Positions 34,713 to 45,668 of a stretch of DNA of 64,000 nucleotides are shown here, in pieces. Positions within the stretch are counted from its first letter, which is position 1. Each line of letters opens with the position of its first letter. Under the pieces are notes generated by a model that had not been told where the DNA came from, searched no databases, and saw nothing but the letters and a program-made list of their open reading frames with translations. The position numbers were made by a program, and so were the translations under genes. The DNA lies in contig NC_134521.1 of assembly GCF_027942865.1 (NCBI RefSeq), positions 1,192,501 to 1,256,500 of the forward strand, read 5' to 3'. Source of the DNA: Odontesthes bonariensis. Taxonomy: Eukaryota > Chordata > Actinopteri > Atheriniformes > Atherinopsidae.

Positions 34713-34995
34713 AAGTGAACTTTACAACACGGCTCATCTTCCCCACACAGGCGGACCTGAGCGCGTGATGTCCCTGAAGGCTCACCTGTGCGCGCGCCGC
34801 GGGTGAACAGGTAAACTCTTGAGGTTTTCTCTCTTTAACTCTTCTCTTTAGTTCTTCTCTGCTTTACATTTGAAGCCCACGCGCTCCTTGGCCGATCAGC
34901 TGATTCGTCACGCCGACGTCACTGAGACGCAACTTCCGCGTAAGCAGTGGAAGTTGGTTTGAGTTTAAGGATGTAGAAACAATAAGAGAATAAAG
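34713..34995 (-). promoter_or_regulatory. GC-rich promoter region with candidate 5' exon
   Basis: CpG-rich patch (34740-34930). On the minus strand it contains CGCGCACAG/GTGAGC at about 34783-34793, a good 5' splice site. This fits a non-coding first exon for the gene whose coding part starts at 32831. pgap2 starts in the opposite direction about 1 kb away. Inference from position and splice signal only. Confidence 0.45.
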
Positions 34996-35484
34996 TCAGA
35001 TATTTATTATCCTGTAAGTCAGATGTTTATTATCCTGTAAATCAGATGTTTATTATCCTGTAAATCAGATATTTATTATCCTGTAAGTCATATATTTATT
35101 ATCCTGTAAATCAGATATTTATTATCCTGTAAATCAGATGTTTATTATCCTGTAAATCAGATGTTTATTATCCTGTAAGTCAGATATTTATTATCCTGTA
35201 AGTCAGATATTTATTATCCTGTAAGTCAGATATTTATTATCCTGTAAGTCAGATATTTATTATCCTGTAAATCAGATATTTATTATCCTGTAAATCAGAT
35301 ATTTATTATCCTGTAAGTCAGATATTTATTATCCTGTAAGTCAGATATTTATTATCCTGTAAATCAGATATTTATTATCCTGTAAATCAGATATTTATTA
35401 TCCTGTAAGTCAGATATTTATTATCCTGTAAGTCAGATATTTATTATCCTGTAAGTCAGATATTTATTATCCTGTAAATCAGGT
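34996..35484. repeat. 23-bp tandem repeat, about 21 copies
   Basis: Units of CAGATATTTATTATCCTGTA with AAT or AGT joining bases. On the minus strand most units carry AATAAA. Confidence 0.95.
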
Positions 35485-36025
35485 TTATTCTTCTCCTGTT
35501 TGGGCTCCTCCAGAGATTTTCCTCCTGAAATGTTCTGATCATTTAAAGTTGCTAATTTAAAGTTGCTCATTTAAAGTTGCTCACATCCGTCTGTGTTTCT
35601 GGATGATCCTCACGGTTTCAGCACAGACATGACAGAGGCAACCTGCAAGAAGACGCAACGTCGGTAAAGACCTTTACTTTGAAGGTCCCGCCATGACCGG
35701 AAGTCACGTCCATACTTTGGCTAGCTTAATGCCGGTGACGTGAAGGAAAGTAGCGTTTCTTCTTTGGTTCTGAATGATTAAACTCTGATACATGAGGACA
35801 TGTATGTGTGTCAGTGACATTAAACAGAAGGCAGCAGCTGTGGGGAAGCTGCTGGCCTGGCCAACACACTGATTAACTGAAAAAAGACGCTGTAAAGTCG
35901 GGTTAACGGCTAGCGTTAGCTGCGAGGAGCTAATCAGAGCTAACAGGCTAATAGGCTTAGCAGGCGGGGCTACACGAAGCCACCGGAGGAGAAATGGCAG
36001 CGAAGCGGTCCCAAAACCTGTAAAG
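35485..36025 (+). promoter_or_regulatory. pgap2: pgap2 promoter and non-coding first exon
   Basis: Non-repetitive region before pgap2. A good 5' splice site (TAAAG/GTGAGT) lies at 36025/36026. The sequence before it holds a short upstream frame starting ATGGCAGCG (about 35994) and ending TAA at the splice site. The coding start is in the next exon, so this is probably the 5' untranslated exon. The exact transcription start is unknown. Confidence 0.5.
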
Positions 36026-36311
36026 GTGAGTGTTAATCCGAGATAACTGCTGCTGCTATCATGGCAGCTAACTGTTAGCCTCAGGACGCCTCATACCCCC
36101 CGCGGTTCTGGTTCTGATTACTGGCCAGAATCCTTGAATACCTGGAACCGGTTTGCTTTAAGTATAAGAACACAACATGGAAGTTATCCCAGGTTCTAAC
36201 ATGTTCCAGATTCTTTCTGTCACATTAAAAATCCCTTCTTCCTGTTCCTGGGAGCATAAGTTAAGGTGTCTGAAGTCCCCAGCAGGTTAAAAGTCCCCCA
36301 GAACACAACCC

Positions 36312-36715
36312 TGGAGGGTTCTAATGGTTCTAATGGTTCTAATGGTTCTAATGGTTCTGATGGTTCTGATGGTTCTAATGGTTCTGATGGTTCTGATGGT
36401 TCTGATGCTGGTTTTAATGGACAGCTGGAGGTTTCTGATGGTTCTGATGGTTCTGATGCTGGTTTTATTGTACAGCTGGAGGTTTCTGATGGTTCTGATG
36501 CTGGTTTTATTGTACAGCTGGAGGTTTCTGATGGTTCTGATGGCTCTGATGATGGTTTTATTGTACAGCTGGAGGTTTCTGATGGTTCTGATGGCTCTGA
36601 TGATGGTTTTATTGTACAGCTGGAGGTTTCTGATGGTTCTGATGGCTCTGATGATGGTTTTATTGTACAGCTGGAGGTTTCTGATGGTTCTGATGGCTCT
36701 GATGCCGGTTTCATT
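36312..36715. repeat. GGTTCTGAT-type array in pgap2 intron 1
   Basis: Nine-base GGTTCTGAT and GGTTCTAAT units, embedded from about 36420 in a longer unit with TGTACAGCTGGAGGTTTCTG. It ends about 40 bases before the first coding exon of pgap2. Frames on both strands are open but repetitive. Confidence 0.92.
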
Positions 36716-36755
36716 GGACCGGCTCTCTGAACAGTTCTCGGTGTGTTTGTGCAGG

Positions 36756-39260
36756 ATGCTCCAGGGTCCGTACAGCCTTCTGGACCGGGACCGGCCCCTC
36801 CTCCGGCTGCCCTTCACCAGCTTCGCGGTGGGCACGGTTCTGCTGCCCGTGACGGGCCTGATCGCCTGCCTCTTCATCTCGCTGCTGTACCACTTTGAGG
36901 ACTCGACGTACACACACTGTCAGGTAACCGCACACATGATGACCTTTGACCTCACAGGTTCTGAGGCCCAGTTTCAGGCCCAGTTGAACCCAACAGGAAC
37001 CGTGTTCTTTGATCTGAAATCGGGTCGTTAAACCTCCCGCTGACACGCCGGCGTATCCGAGGACAGGAAGTGAACCGTTGTGGTTTCTTCCAGGTGTCGA
37101 ACTACCTGCCGTCCATCAGCGCCGCCATCAGCCACGTGCCGGAGCGCTACATCTGGCGCAGCTGCATCGGCCTGCACTCGGCGCCGCGGTACCTCGTGGC
37201 CGCCACCTACTTTAGCTTCTACCGGGGCCGCTTGGCCCGGAGGCTGCCGGAGCGGCTGCTGAGCGTGCTGGTTCTGGTCTGCAGCCTCGCAGAGAACACC
37301 GGGCTGCTGCTGCTCACGTACGTGTCGTCCACGGAAACCTACAGTGAGTGTGGCGCCGGCGGCTGACCCCCGTCCTCCAATCGGTGGCTGGGATTTAACA
37401 CCAGACTGTGAGGTCGGCGCAGGTTAATCTGAGGCGTTCTGTGTCCGCAGGTGCTCACAAGAACGGCTTCATCGTGTTCATAGCCAGCTCGCTGCTACAC
37501 ATGCTCCTTACCTGCAGGCTGTGGTACGTCATCAGGAGACACCACGTGAGCCCCGAGGTAAACAGATGTTACGTCACATCCCAGATATTCCCAGATGTGA
37601 CTTCACATCCCAGTTATTCCCAGATGTGGAACCACATCCCAGATATTCCCAGATAGTTATTCCCAGATGTGACGTCACATCCCAGTTATTCCCAGATGTG
37701 GAGTCACATCCCAGTTATTCCCAGATGTGGAGTCACATCCCAGATATTCCCAGATTTGACTTCACATCCCAGTTATTCCCAGATGTGACTTCACATCCCA
37801 GATATTCCCAGATGTGACTTCACATCCCAGTTATTCCCAGATGTGATGTCACATCCCAGATATTCCCAGATGTGACTTCACATCCCAGTTATTCCCAGAT
37901 GTGACGTCACATCCCAGTTATTCCCAGATGTGGAGTCACATCCCAGTTATTCCCAGATGTGATGTCACACCCCAGATATTCCCAGATGTGACTTCACATC
38001 CCAGTTATTCCCAGATGTGACGTCACATCCCAGTTATTCCCAGATGTGATGTCACATCCCAGATATTCCCAGATGTGACTTCACATCCCAGTTATTCCCA
38101 GATGTGGAGTCACATCCCAGTTATTCCCAGATGTGACTTCACATCCCAGTTATTCCCAGATGTGGAGTCACATCCCAGTTATTCCCAGATGTGGAGTCAC
38201 ATCCCAGTTATTCCCAGATGTGATGTCACACCCCAGATATTCCCAGATGTGACGTCACATCCCAGTTATTCCCAGATGTGACTTCACATCCCAGTTATTC
38301 CCAGATGTGGAGTCACATCCCAGTTATTCCCAGATGTGATGTCACATCCCAGATATTCCCAGATGTGACGTCACATCCCAGTTATTCCCAGATGTGACTT
38401 CACATCCCAGTTATTCCCAGATGTGGAGTCACATCCCAGTTATTCCCAGATGTGACTTCACATCCCAGTTATTCCCAGATGTGGAGTCACATCCCAGTTA
38501 TTCCCAGATGTGATGTCACATCCCAGTTATTCCCAGATGTGACGTCACATCCCAGTTATTCCCAGATGTGATGTCACATCCCAGATATTCCCAGATGTGA
38601 CGTCACATCCCAGTTATTCCCAGATGTGACTTCACATCCCAGTTATTCCCAGATGTGGAGTCACATCCCAGTTATTCCCAGATGTGATGTCACATCCCAG
38701 ATATTCCCAGATGTGACGTCACATCCCAGTTATTCCCAGATGTGACTTCACATCCCAGTTATTCCCAGATGTGGAGTCACATCCCAGTTATTCCCAGATG
38801 TGATGTCACATCCCAGTTATTCCCAGATGTGATGTCACATCCCAGGACTCGTTTCAGCTCGCCGTCGGTCAGCAGCTGGAGTTCGTGGTCAGGTGGACGC
38901 AGTCTGACCTCTGACCTGTGTTGTGTTTCAGGAGGTGACATCATACCGCTGGAAGCTGCGGCTCTTCCTCTTCAATGTCGGCTGCTGTGCGGCCGCGGCG
39001 TACTTCTTCAGACGCCACAACACGTACTGCGAGCCGGGAGGTGAGTCCTGCGCCGTCTCCGTGGTTACGTGGTTGTTAGGGGGGCGTCGGCCTGCAGTAA
39101 CGTCCGTTTCTCCGTCTGTTTCCCTGCAGTCTACACGCTGTTCGCCGTCTCCGAGTACCTGGTGGTCTTCTCCAACATGGCCTTCCACATGACGGCCTTC
39201 TGGGACTTCGGCAGCAAAGAGGTGACGGTGGCCACGCCGCCGGAGGACAAGCGGTACTGA
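36756..39260 (+). CDS. pgap2: Post-GPI attachment to proteins 2 (PGAP2/FRAG1)
   Basis: Golgi multi-pass membrane protein of the Frag1/DRAM/Sfk1 family that acts in fatty-acid remodelling of GPI anchors, needed for stable surface display of GPI proteins. Five coding exons: 36756-36923, 37094-37343, 37451-37557, 38932-39040 and 39130-39260. Phases match and they sum to 765 bases, 254 residues plus stop, the length of the mammalian protein. Family landmarks: LLDRDRPLLRLPFTSFAVG at the start, SNYLPSISAAI and CIGLHSAPRYLVA, LLLLTYVSSTETYS, FIVFIASSLLHMLLTC, YFFRRHNTYCEPGVYTLFA, and NMAFHMTAFWDFGSKE near the C-terminus. Several hydrophobic segments fit a multi-span topology. The start follows TTTGTGCAG directly. 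Intron 3 holds a 1.3-kb minisatellite. rhog lies downstream, facing it, as in mammals. Confidence 0.97.
37565..38848. repeat. 29-bp minisatellite with CRE palindromes in pgap2 intron 3
   Basis: About 44 units of GTTATTCCCAGATGTGACGT plus CACATCCCA; the variable bases give TGACGTCA, TGACTTCA, TGATGTCA or GGAGTCA. At least eight units carry the exact TGACGTCA palindrome. It starts within about ten bases of the 5' splice site of coding exon 3. Confidence 0.95.
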
Positions 39261-39486
39261 GCGCGTGCAGACGCCGCAGGACTCATTCCAGGAGGCGTGG
39301 CGCTGACGCTACACCTCACGTTCTTCCAGGTTTTTAAACATCTCGTTTTAAAGTGAAAGGTTCTGTCGGGCCGAGCCGGGCCGGCGCCAGGAACGCTGCA
39401 GGCGCCGCGAGACGATGAAGCACGAACACGGAGGCCAACATTCCCCACGGTGACGGTTCACCCGGCTGTTTTGTAAATTAAATTTG

Positions 39487-39492
39487 AATAAA
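39487..39492 (+). terminator. pgap2: pgap2 polyadenylation signal
   Basis: AATAAA 227 bases after the pgap2 stop codon, the only canonical signal close to it. Confidence 0.75.
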
Positions 39493-39499
39493 AGATCAA

Positions 39500-39939
39500 A
39501 GAGAACGAGTCGGTTTCTTTATTTACACCTTTATTTATAAAAAGCTGAACAGAACCGGTTCAGAGCAGAGCAGAATGGCCCTTTATCGTCTCTCAGAGGT
39601 GACCTCTGACCTCAGGGAGGAGCAGAGAACACCAGGCTCTGTGTTAAAGGAGCAGCAGCAGCGCCCCCTGGTGGACCAACACGGTAACTGAGGAAGTTAT
39701 TTATTACGTTCATGAGTTTTCTGTGAGCGTTTTACTCCCAAACACACAGAAACTGAGCTGTTTATGTTCCCAGAACACCTGCTGAGGAACAGGTGGGTCC
39801 CAGAACACCGGACTACCTTCATCAACACCAAAACGAGGCTGGAACTCTGCTCACAGGACGCAGCAGGGGGTAAGAAGATGTTCAGAAATGATGTTGCTGA
39901 TATGGGAAGTTACACAGCTTCATGTCAGAAGAGGCGAAC
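39500..39939. other. Intergenic; no gene seen
   Basis: Sequence after the pgap2 poly(A) signal, before a hAT element. No convincing frame. Confidence 0.5.
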
Positions 39940-39945
39940 TATCCC

Positions 39946-41354
39946 CAGGGTTCCCACGGGTCATGGAATTTCTGGAATATCATGAAATTTCATAAAAGTT
40001 TTTCCAGTCATGGAAAGTCATGGAATTTGACCATTTTGCATGCACAGTCATTGAATTTTCTTAACAGTTGTGTAGAAGCAAAACTTGAGTGTATTTTGTT
40101 GCTTACTTTTTTGTTTGGTGTGTAACATTGTTTCTTACTGGTTATAACTACAACGCTTCACCAGAGATGGTTTGGTTTCGCGCTGTAATGTGCAACATTC
40201 TAGAATGCAATATCTCCGAGCCCACTGAAGTCTGGCAGCGGTGGTTCGGCGTCAGTTGGCAAACATTCCTGGCAAATGCAGGTTCCAAGAAAGTTGGCTC
40301 GAAAATGACGATTTCAGAGGCTGGCTATCGCGAATTGATGACCACAGAGCTAAATGTAGCGTTTGTAAAACAGTCATATTTCTGTCAAATATGGGAGAAC
40401 ACGTGTTGCAGAGCCATGCGACGAGCAAAAAACGTGCTTCACGGTTGCGGGCGGTGAGATCATCGACCTTGTCACAGCATGATTTTTTTTTCGTCAAATA
40501 AACGATAAATATTTAAATTGTTTTAATTGTTTTATTTACCGTGTGTTTACAGGGCTTTCAGCCGAGAAGGGTGGTCATTTCTGACATTTACACTTAAAGG
40601 TAGGGTAGGAGATCCTGGATTTTGAGTCCAGCGAAGCTGCGTTTTGAAAATACACAGGTAAAAAGTCCCAACCCTTTTCTTCACTTTCCCCCCGAAGGCA
40701 CGCCTCTAGAGTACATGAACGCGCACGAAGGTGCACGAGCGCTGTTCTGACAGCAAGCATCGATCGTTGCCGTATTTAGTATTTAGTATTTAGTTTATGC
40801 TAACTATACGTTTAATAATGCTAGGTGCTAGCCAAGCTGGCTCTAGTTTAGCTTCCTGCCAAGCTTCTGGACGCGTAATTCGTTCACGGAGCAGGGTACG
40901 CGCACAGGGGGAAGGAGGGGGAGGGAGGAGCAGGTTGCAGTTTGATAGACGGCATCAGTATCCAATCATTGTGAACGGTCCGTTCAGTATGATTGGATTC
41001 TGTTTTTCCTAGATTGTACGTTCTAGAGGCCACTAAAACTTTTCATTTTTGTGTCAAAACTTTTAATTAATTGGTTGCAATGGGGGTGTGAAGAGTATTT
41101 CAAGCAATATGTAAAAAAATGCTCCAGAAAAAGATCCCCGACCCCACCTTTAAGTTCTGCAAATCTGTGGTTGTGTAAACCTTCACATAGACAAAGAACA
41201 GCTCTAGGGGTGAAGATAATCTTGTTTTCACACTTTTAAAATCTTTTGAACGTCATTTCTTTTCACAGAAGTGGTCCTGGAAATTTTATTTTTTGGGTCT
41301 GGAAAGTCATGGAAAATCATGGAATTTTATATCTGACTTAGAGTGGGAACCCTG
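39946..41354 (+). mobile_element. hAT-like transposon with degenerate BED finger
   Basis: Begins CAGGGTTCCCAC and ends GTGGGAACCCTG, a typical hAT terminal motif; sub-terminal GTCATGGAATTT repeats follow. The flanks carry TATCCC on both sides (39940-39945 and 41355-41360). Around 40241-40440 the plus strand encodes CSVCKTVIFLSNMGEHVLQS then HATSKKR, a BED-type zinc finger. No DDE or hAT dimerisation region remains, so it is non-autonomous. Confidence 0.8.
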
Positions 41355-41360
41355 TATCCC

Positions 41361-42045
41361 TTTAAAGTCAGCACTGATCTGAGGGCTTCAGCTCCTCATC
41401 GGGGACCAACCTGCCGGAGTCCTGAACATCTCTTTAAACAGTAAAAACTGTTTCAGGTATCAGCTCGTTTGTCCGTGTGACTCGGCTCTTTTTCTGATTT
41501 GATTATCTCATAAAAGAGCCTTTCATGGTTTGGGGAAGTTGTTTGTCTGCAGGTCATTCATTAAACCCACTTCCCTCCGCCATCGTTTACCTGAAAAACC
41601 TGCTGCTGTGGCCGCGTGCAGCCAATAAATAAACCTGCAGCCTTCCTCTAATATGTTTCCAGATCAGTTTCACCTTCAGCTGCAGCTCTTCAAAGGGGAT
41701 ATTTTCTGCTCTTTCTAATTCATTTCCACACATTTTATCAGGTCTTGAGATGAATGAGACACCAACACCTGGACAGCTCGTTGTTATCGCAGATAGCATG
41801 CTAATGTTAGCATTTAGCTCAAAGAGTGAAGAGAATGTTGGAATAAGACACAGCAGGGGTATAACTGTATGAAATGGGTTTTAAATGTATTATAACATTT
41901 AAATAAAAATCCAGTAAATCAAATCAACAACAAAAAGAATGACATTTCTGATCAAGTTTACAAGAAGATGGGATTTATTACATGTGACAGACTGACAGAG
42001 CTGGTTTCAGATTATTAGCCGTGATGCTAGCACAGCTAACAATCG
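41361..42045. other. Intergenic; no gene seen
   Basis: Convergent region between pgap2 and rhog. The minus frame at 41587-41799 has no recognisable domain. Confidence 0.5.
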
Positions 42046-42051
42046 GTTAAA

Positions 42052-42281
42052 TCAAGCAGCACGGCTAATAACACGGCTAATAGCACGGCTAATAAGACGG
42101 TTAATAGCACGGCTAATAAGACGGCTAATAGCACGGCTAATGACACGGCTAATAGCATGGGTAATAACACTGCTAATAGCGCGGCTAATAGCACGGCTAA
42201 TAACACGGCTAATAGCACGGCTAATAACACGGCTAATAGCACTGCTAACAACACGGCTAATAACACGGCTAATAATAAGTC
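42052..42281. repeat. 12-bp tandem repeat
   Basis: About 19 units of GGCTAATAGCAC or GGCTAATAACAC, past the rhog 3' end. Open in several frames because 12 is a multiple of three. Confidence 0.92.
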
Positions 42282-42831
42282 CTGCAGAAGACTGAAGTGT
42301 GAGGAGCCAAATCTTTATTTTTTTCCACATTTTGTTTTACAGATTTCAACAGTTTTTCTCGGGTAGGCAGCTAGCATAAAGGACTTTTTAGTTTCACTGA
42401 AAGTGAAGGTTTTACTATCCAAACAGTCGAGCAGGACTTTCTCTGCCTGTCGCTTCACAACTTTCACAAACTTTTTTTTCATTCACAATTTCTCACCAAA
42501 ATACCTTCAGCACTTTATTCTCGGTGAAACAAATTAATTTAAAGCCTGAGCTGTGCACGCTAACTGTTGTGTTCTTTGTGTGGATGGAGCTTCTCAGAGG
42601 CAGGATAAACATGCTCAGAACACTCTGTGTCACATCTGGTTTTTTATTCGCTCGCCTTGATTCAGATCATTATTTCACATATACACCTGAAAGATAAAAA
42701 TCTACCTAAAAACATCTTGAATATAAACTTTGGCAGCAGTCTCTGAGGCAGACTGAGGCCCGTTGGGGTCCCTCAGGGTCCCGTTGGGTCCCGTTGGGTC
42801 CCATTGGGTCCCGTTAGGGTCCTGTGGGGCC
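42282..42831 (-). other. rhog: rhog 3' untranslated region and flank
   Basis: Non-repetitive sequence downstream of the rhog stop. The 3' UTR should end near the AATAAA at 42648-42643. A short GGGTCCCGTTG repeat lies at about 42760-42815. Confidence 0.55.
42643..42648 (-). terminator. rhog: Candidate rhog polyadenylation signal
   Basis: AATAAA on the minus strand about 185 bases past the rhog stop. Another AATAAA lies further down near 42312. Confidence 0.55.
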
Positions 42832-45501
42832 TCACAGCAGGACGCAGGGCTTCTTGCTGGTGGTGGGCTGCGGGTTGAGGAAGGACCTGACGGCCTCGAT
42901 GAACACGTCCTTGATGCCCTCCTGGTTCAGGGCCGAACACTCCAGGTAGCGGACCGCCTGGATCTGGCGAGCGAGCGCCGTGCCCTGCTGGTTGGTGATG
43001 GGCGCCTGGTTCTGCTCTTTCAGCTTCTTTAGAATCTCGCCGTCGTTCCGGAGGTCACTCTTTGTCCCGACCAGGAGGATGGGAACGCCTGGGCAGTGGT
43101 GGGACACCTGGGACGATGAAAGGAGCTCGGTGAGGATTCAGCTGCTGATTCTAAAGGAAACATTTTAACACCCAGGATCCAACAGATAAAGTCTGACCAG
43201 AAGTTTATGATTTAATCACCTGATTCACCTGTGGTGACATCACTGATGACATCACAGGATTCTGAACACATTTCCACATGTTTTTCTCGCATTTCTCTCT
43301 AAATTTCACCCGGACATCTTCCTTATAAACTCTTCCTGTTAGCTGCGTGAGCTAATGGCCAAACACTTCCTGTTAGCTGCGTGAGCTAACGGCCAAACGC
43401 TTCCTGTTAGCTGCGTGAGCTAATGGCCAAACACTTCCTGTTAGCTGCCTCAGCTAACGGCCAAACGCTTCCTGTTAGCTGCCTCAGCTAACGGCCAAAC
43501 GCTTCCTGTTAGCTGCGTGAGCTAACGGCCAAACGCTTCCTGTTAGCTGCCTGAGCTGACGGCCAAACACTTCCTGTTAGCTGCCTCAGCTAACGGCCAA
43601 ACGCTTCCTGTTAGCTGCCTCAGCTAACGGCCAAACGCTTCCTGTTAGCTGCGTGAGCTAACGGCCAAACGCTTCCTGTTAACTGCAAGTGGTAACGGCC
43701 AAACACTTCCATTTAGCTGCCTGAGCTGACGGCCAAACACTTCCTTTTAACTTCGTGAGCTGACGGCCAAACACTTCCTGTTAGCTGCGTGAGCTAACGG
43801 CCAAACACTTCCTGTTAGCTGCGTGAGCTAACGGCCAAACACTTCCTGTTAACTGCAAGTGGTAACGGCCAAACACTTCCATTTAGCTGCATGAGCTAAC
43901 GACCAAACACTTCCTGTTAGCTGCATGAGCTAATGGTCAAACGCTTCCTGTTAGCTGCATGAGCTAACGACCAAACACTTCCTGTTAGCTGCATGAGCTA
44001 ATGGTCAAACGCTTCCTGTTAGCTGCATGAGCTAACGACCAAACACTTCCTGTTAGCTGCATGAGCTAATGGTCAAACGCTTCCTGTTAGCTGCATGAGC
44101 TAACGGCCAAACACTTCCTGTTAACTGCAAGTGGTAACGGCCAAACACTTCCATTTAGCTGCGTGAGCTAACGGCCAAACACTTCCATTTAGCTGCGTGA
44201 GCTAACGGCCAAACACTTCCTGTTAGCTGCATGAGCTAACGACCAAACACTTCCTGTTAGCTGCATGAGCTAATGGTCAAACGCTTCCTGTTAGCTGCAT
44301 GAGCTAACGACCAAACACTTCCTGTTAGCTGCATGAGCTAATGGTCAAACGCTTCCTGTTAGCTGCATGAGCTAACGACCAAACACTTCCTGTTAGCTGC
44401 ATGAGCTAATGGTCAAACACTTCCTGTTAGCTGCGTGAGCTAACGACCAAACACTTCCTGTTAGCTGCATGAGCTAATGGCCAAACACTTCCTGTTAGCT
44501 GCATGAGCTAATGGTCAAACGCTTCCTGTTAGCTGCGTGAACTAACGGCCAAACACTTCCTGTTAGCTGCGTGAGCTAATGGCCAAACACTTCCATTTAG
44601 CTGCATGAGCTAACGGCCAAACACTTCCTGTTAGCTGTGTGAGCTAACGGCCAAACACTTCCTGTTAGCTGCATGAGCTAACGGCCAAACACTTCCTGTT
44701 AGCTGCATGAGCTAACGGCCAAACACTTCCTGTTAGCTGCGTGAACTAACGGCCAAACACTTCCATTTAGCTGCGTGAGCTAATGGCCAAACACTTCCTG
44801 TTAGCTGCATTAGCTAACGACCAAACGCTTCCTGTTTGCTGCATGAGCTAATGGCCAAACACTTCCATTTAGCTGCATGAGCTAACGGCCAAACACTTCC
44901 TGTTAGCTGCATGAGCTAACGGCCAAACACTTCCTGTTAGCTGCATTAGCTAACGACCAAACGCTTCCTGTTTGCTGCATGAGCTGATGGCCAAACACTT
45001 CCTGTTAGCTGCATGAGCTAACGACCAAACACTACACACTACAGATGTTCTGCCCCCTGAAGTGTTGGTGAAACTGGAATCTGTTGTGACGTGTGGTGAC
45101 CTCTGACCTCCGGGTGCCATTTGTGTTTGATGTTCTCGTAGGAGGCGGGGCTGGAGATGGAGAAGCAGATGACAAAGACGTTGGTCTGCGGGTAGGACAG
45201 CGTCCTGAGCCGGTCGTACTCCTCCTGGCCCGCCGTGTCCCACAGGTTCAGGCTGATGACTCTGCCATCCACCGTCACCTGAAGGCAGGTGAGAACCCAC
45301 AGGGTCAAAGGTCACAGGGTTCTGCACAGTTCCACAGGTGGAACAACAGACGTTTGGTGTTCAGAGACGCACCTGGCTGCTGTAGTTGTCGAACACGGTG
45401 GGGATGTACTCTTTGGGGAAGGCGCCGGTGGTGTAGGAGATGAGGAGGCAGGTCTTCCCCACGGCGCCGTCGCCCACGACAACACACTTGATGGTCTGCA
45501 T
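42832..45501 (-). CDS. rhog: Rho-family small GTPase RhoG
   Basis: Small GTPase that switches between GDP and GTP at the membrane and drives Rac activation through ELMO/DOCK in actin remodelling and engulfment. Three coding exons: 45501-45373, 45278-45108 and 43107-42832; 576 bases, 191 residues plus stop, exactly the RhoG length. Seen: P-loop GDGAVGKT (10-17), switch [10 protein letters not shown] (32-40), switch [13 protein letters not shown] from 57, TKSD in the G4 position, and C-terminal CVLL, a CAAX box ending in Leu and so likely geranylgeranylated. HKWHPEV and [14 protein letters not shown] favour RhoG over Rac or Cdc42. Gly12 and Gln61 are intact. Fish have several RhoG paralogues; I cannot say which this is, but the position beside pgap2 fits the ancestral locus. 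Intron 2 holds a 1.7-kb minisatellite. Confidence 0.96.
43320..45028. repeat. 34-bp minisatellite in rhog intron 2
   Basis: About 50 units of CCAAACACTTCCTGTTAGCT plus GCATGAGCTAACGG. Most units carry ACTTCCTG, the reverse complement of an ETS-type CAGGAAGT, and an inverted TTAGCTGCATGAGCTAA. The array ends about 80 bases from the 5' splice site of exon 2. Confidence 0.95.
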
Positions 45502-45530
45502 GGTTCACCTGAGCCCTCAGAAACCTGCAT

Positions 45531-45606
45531 GGAACAGAGGTCAGACAGAGGTCAGACAGAGGTCAGACAGAGGTCAGAGGTCAGACTGAAGTCAGACAGG
45601 TCAGAC
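45531..45606. repeat. 11-bp GTCAGACAGAG repeat
   Basis: About six units upstream of the rhog start codon, in its probable 5' untranslated region or first intron. Confidence 0.85.
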
Positions 45607-45621
45607 CTCAATTTCTAACAA

Positions 45622-45668
45622 AAATGCATTGTGGGTAAACGCTCTGCATACTGTCTGATCGATGAGTA
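45622..45668 (+). mobile_element. Terminal remnant of the copy 1-type transposon
   Basis: AATGCATTGTGGGTAAACGC and CTGATCGATGAGTATG match, in reverse, the sequence joining copy 1 to the array at 725-775. Only this short piece remains, running straight into the array. Confidence 0.75.

Noticed and set aside
36220-37046. Overlapping frames with SEPSETS, IRTIRNLQ and VLMVLM repeats
   Set aside because: Shadow frames of the GGTTCTGAT array and of pgap2 exon 1; pgap2 itself explains the conserved coding signal.
40089-40501. Host zinc-finger gene
   Set aside because: The finger lies inside a hAT-like element with matching ends and is split between frames; it is a transposon relic.
42036-42330. 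Hydrophobic LLAVLLAV frame resembling a membrane segment
   Set aside because: Produced by a 12-bp tandem array downstream of rhog; no start context or family match.
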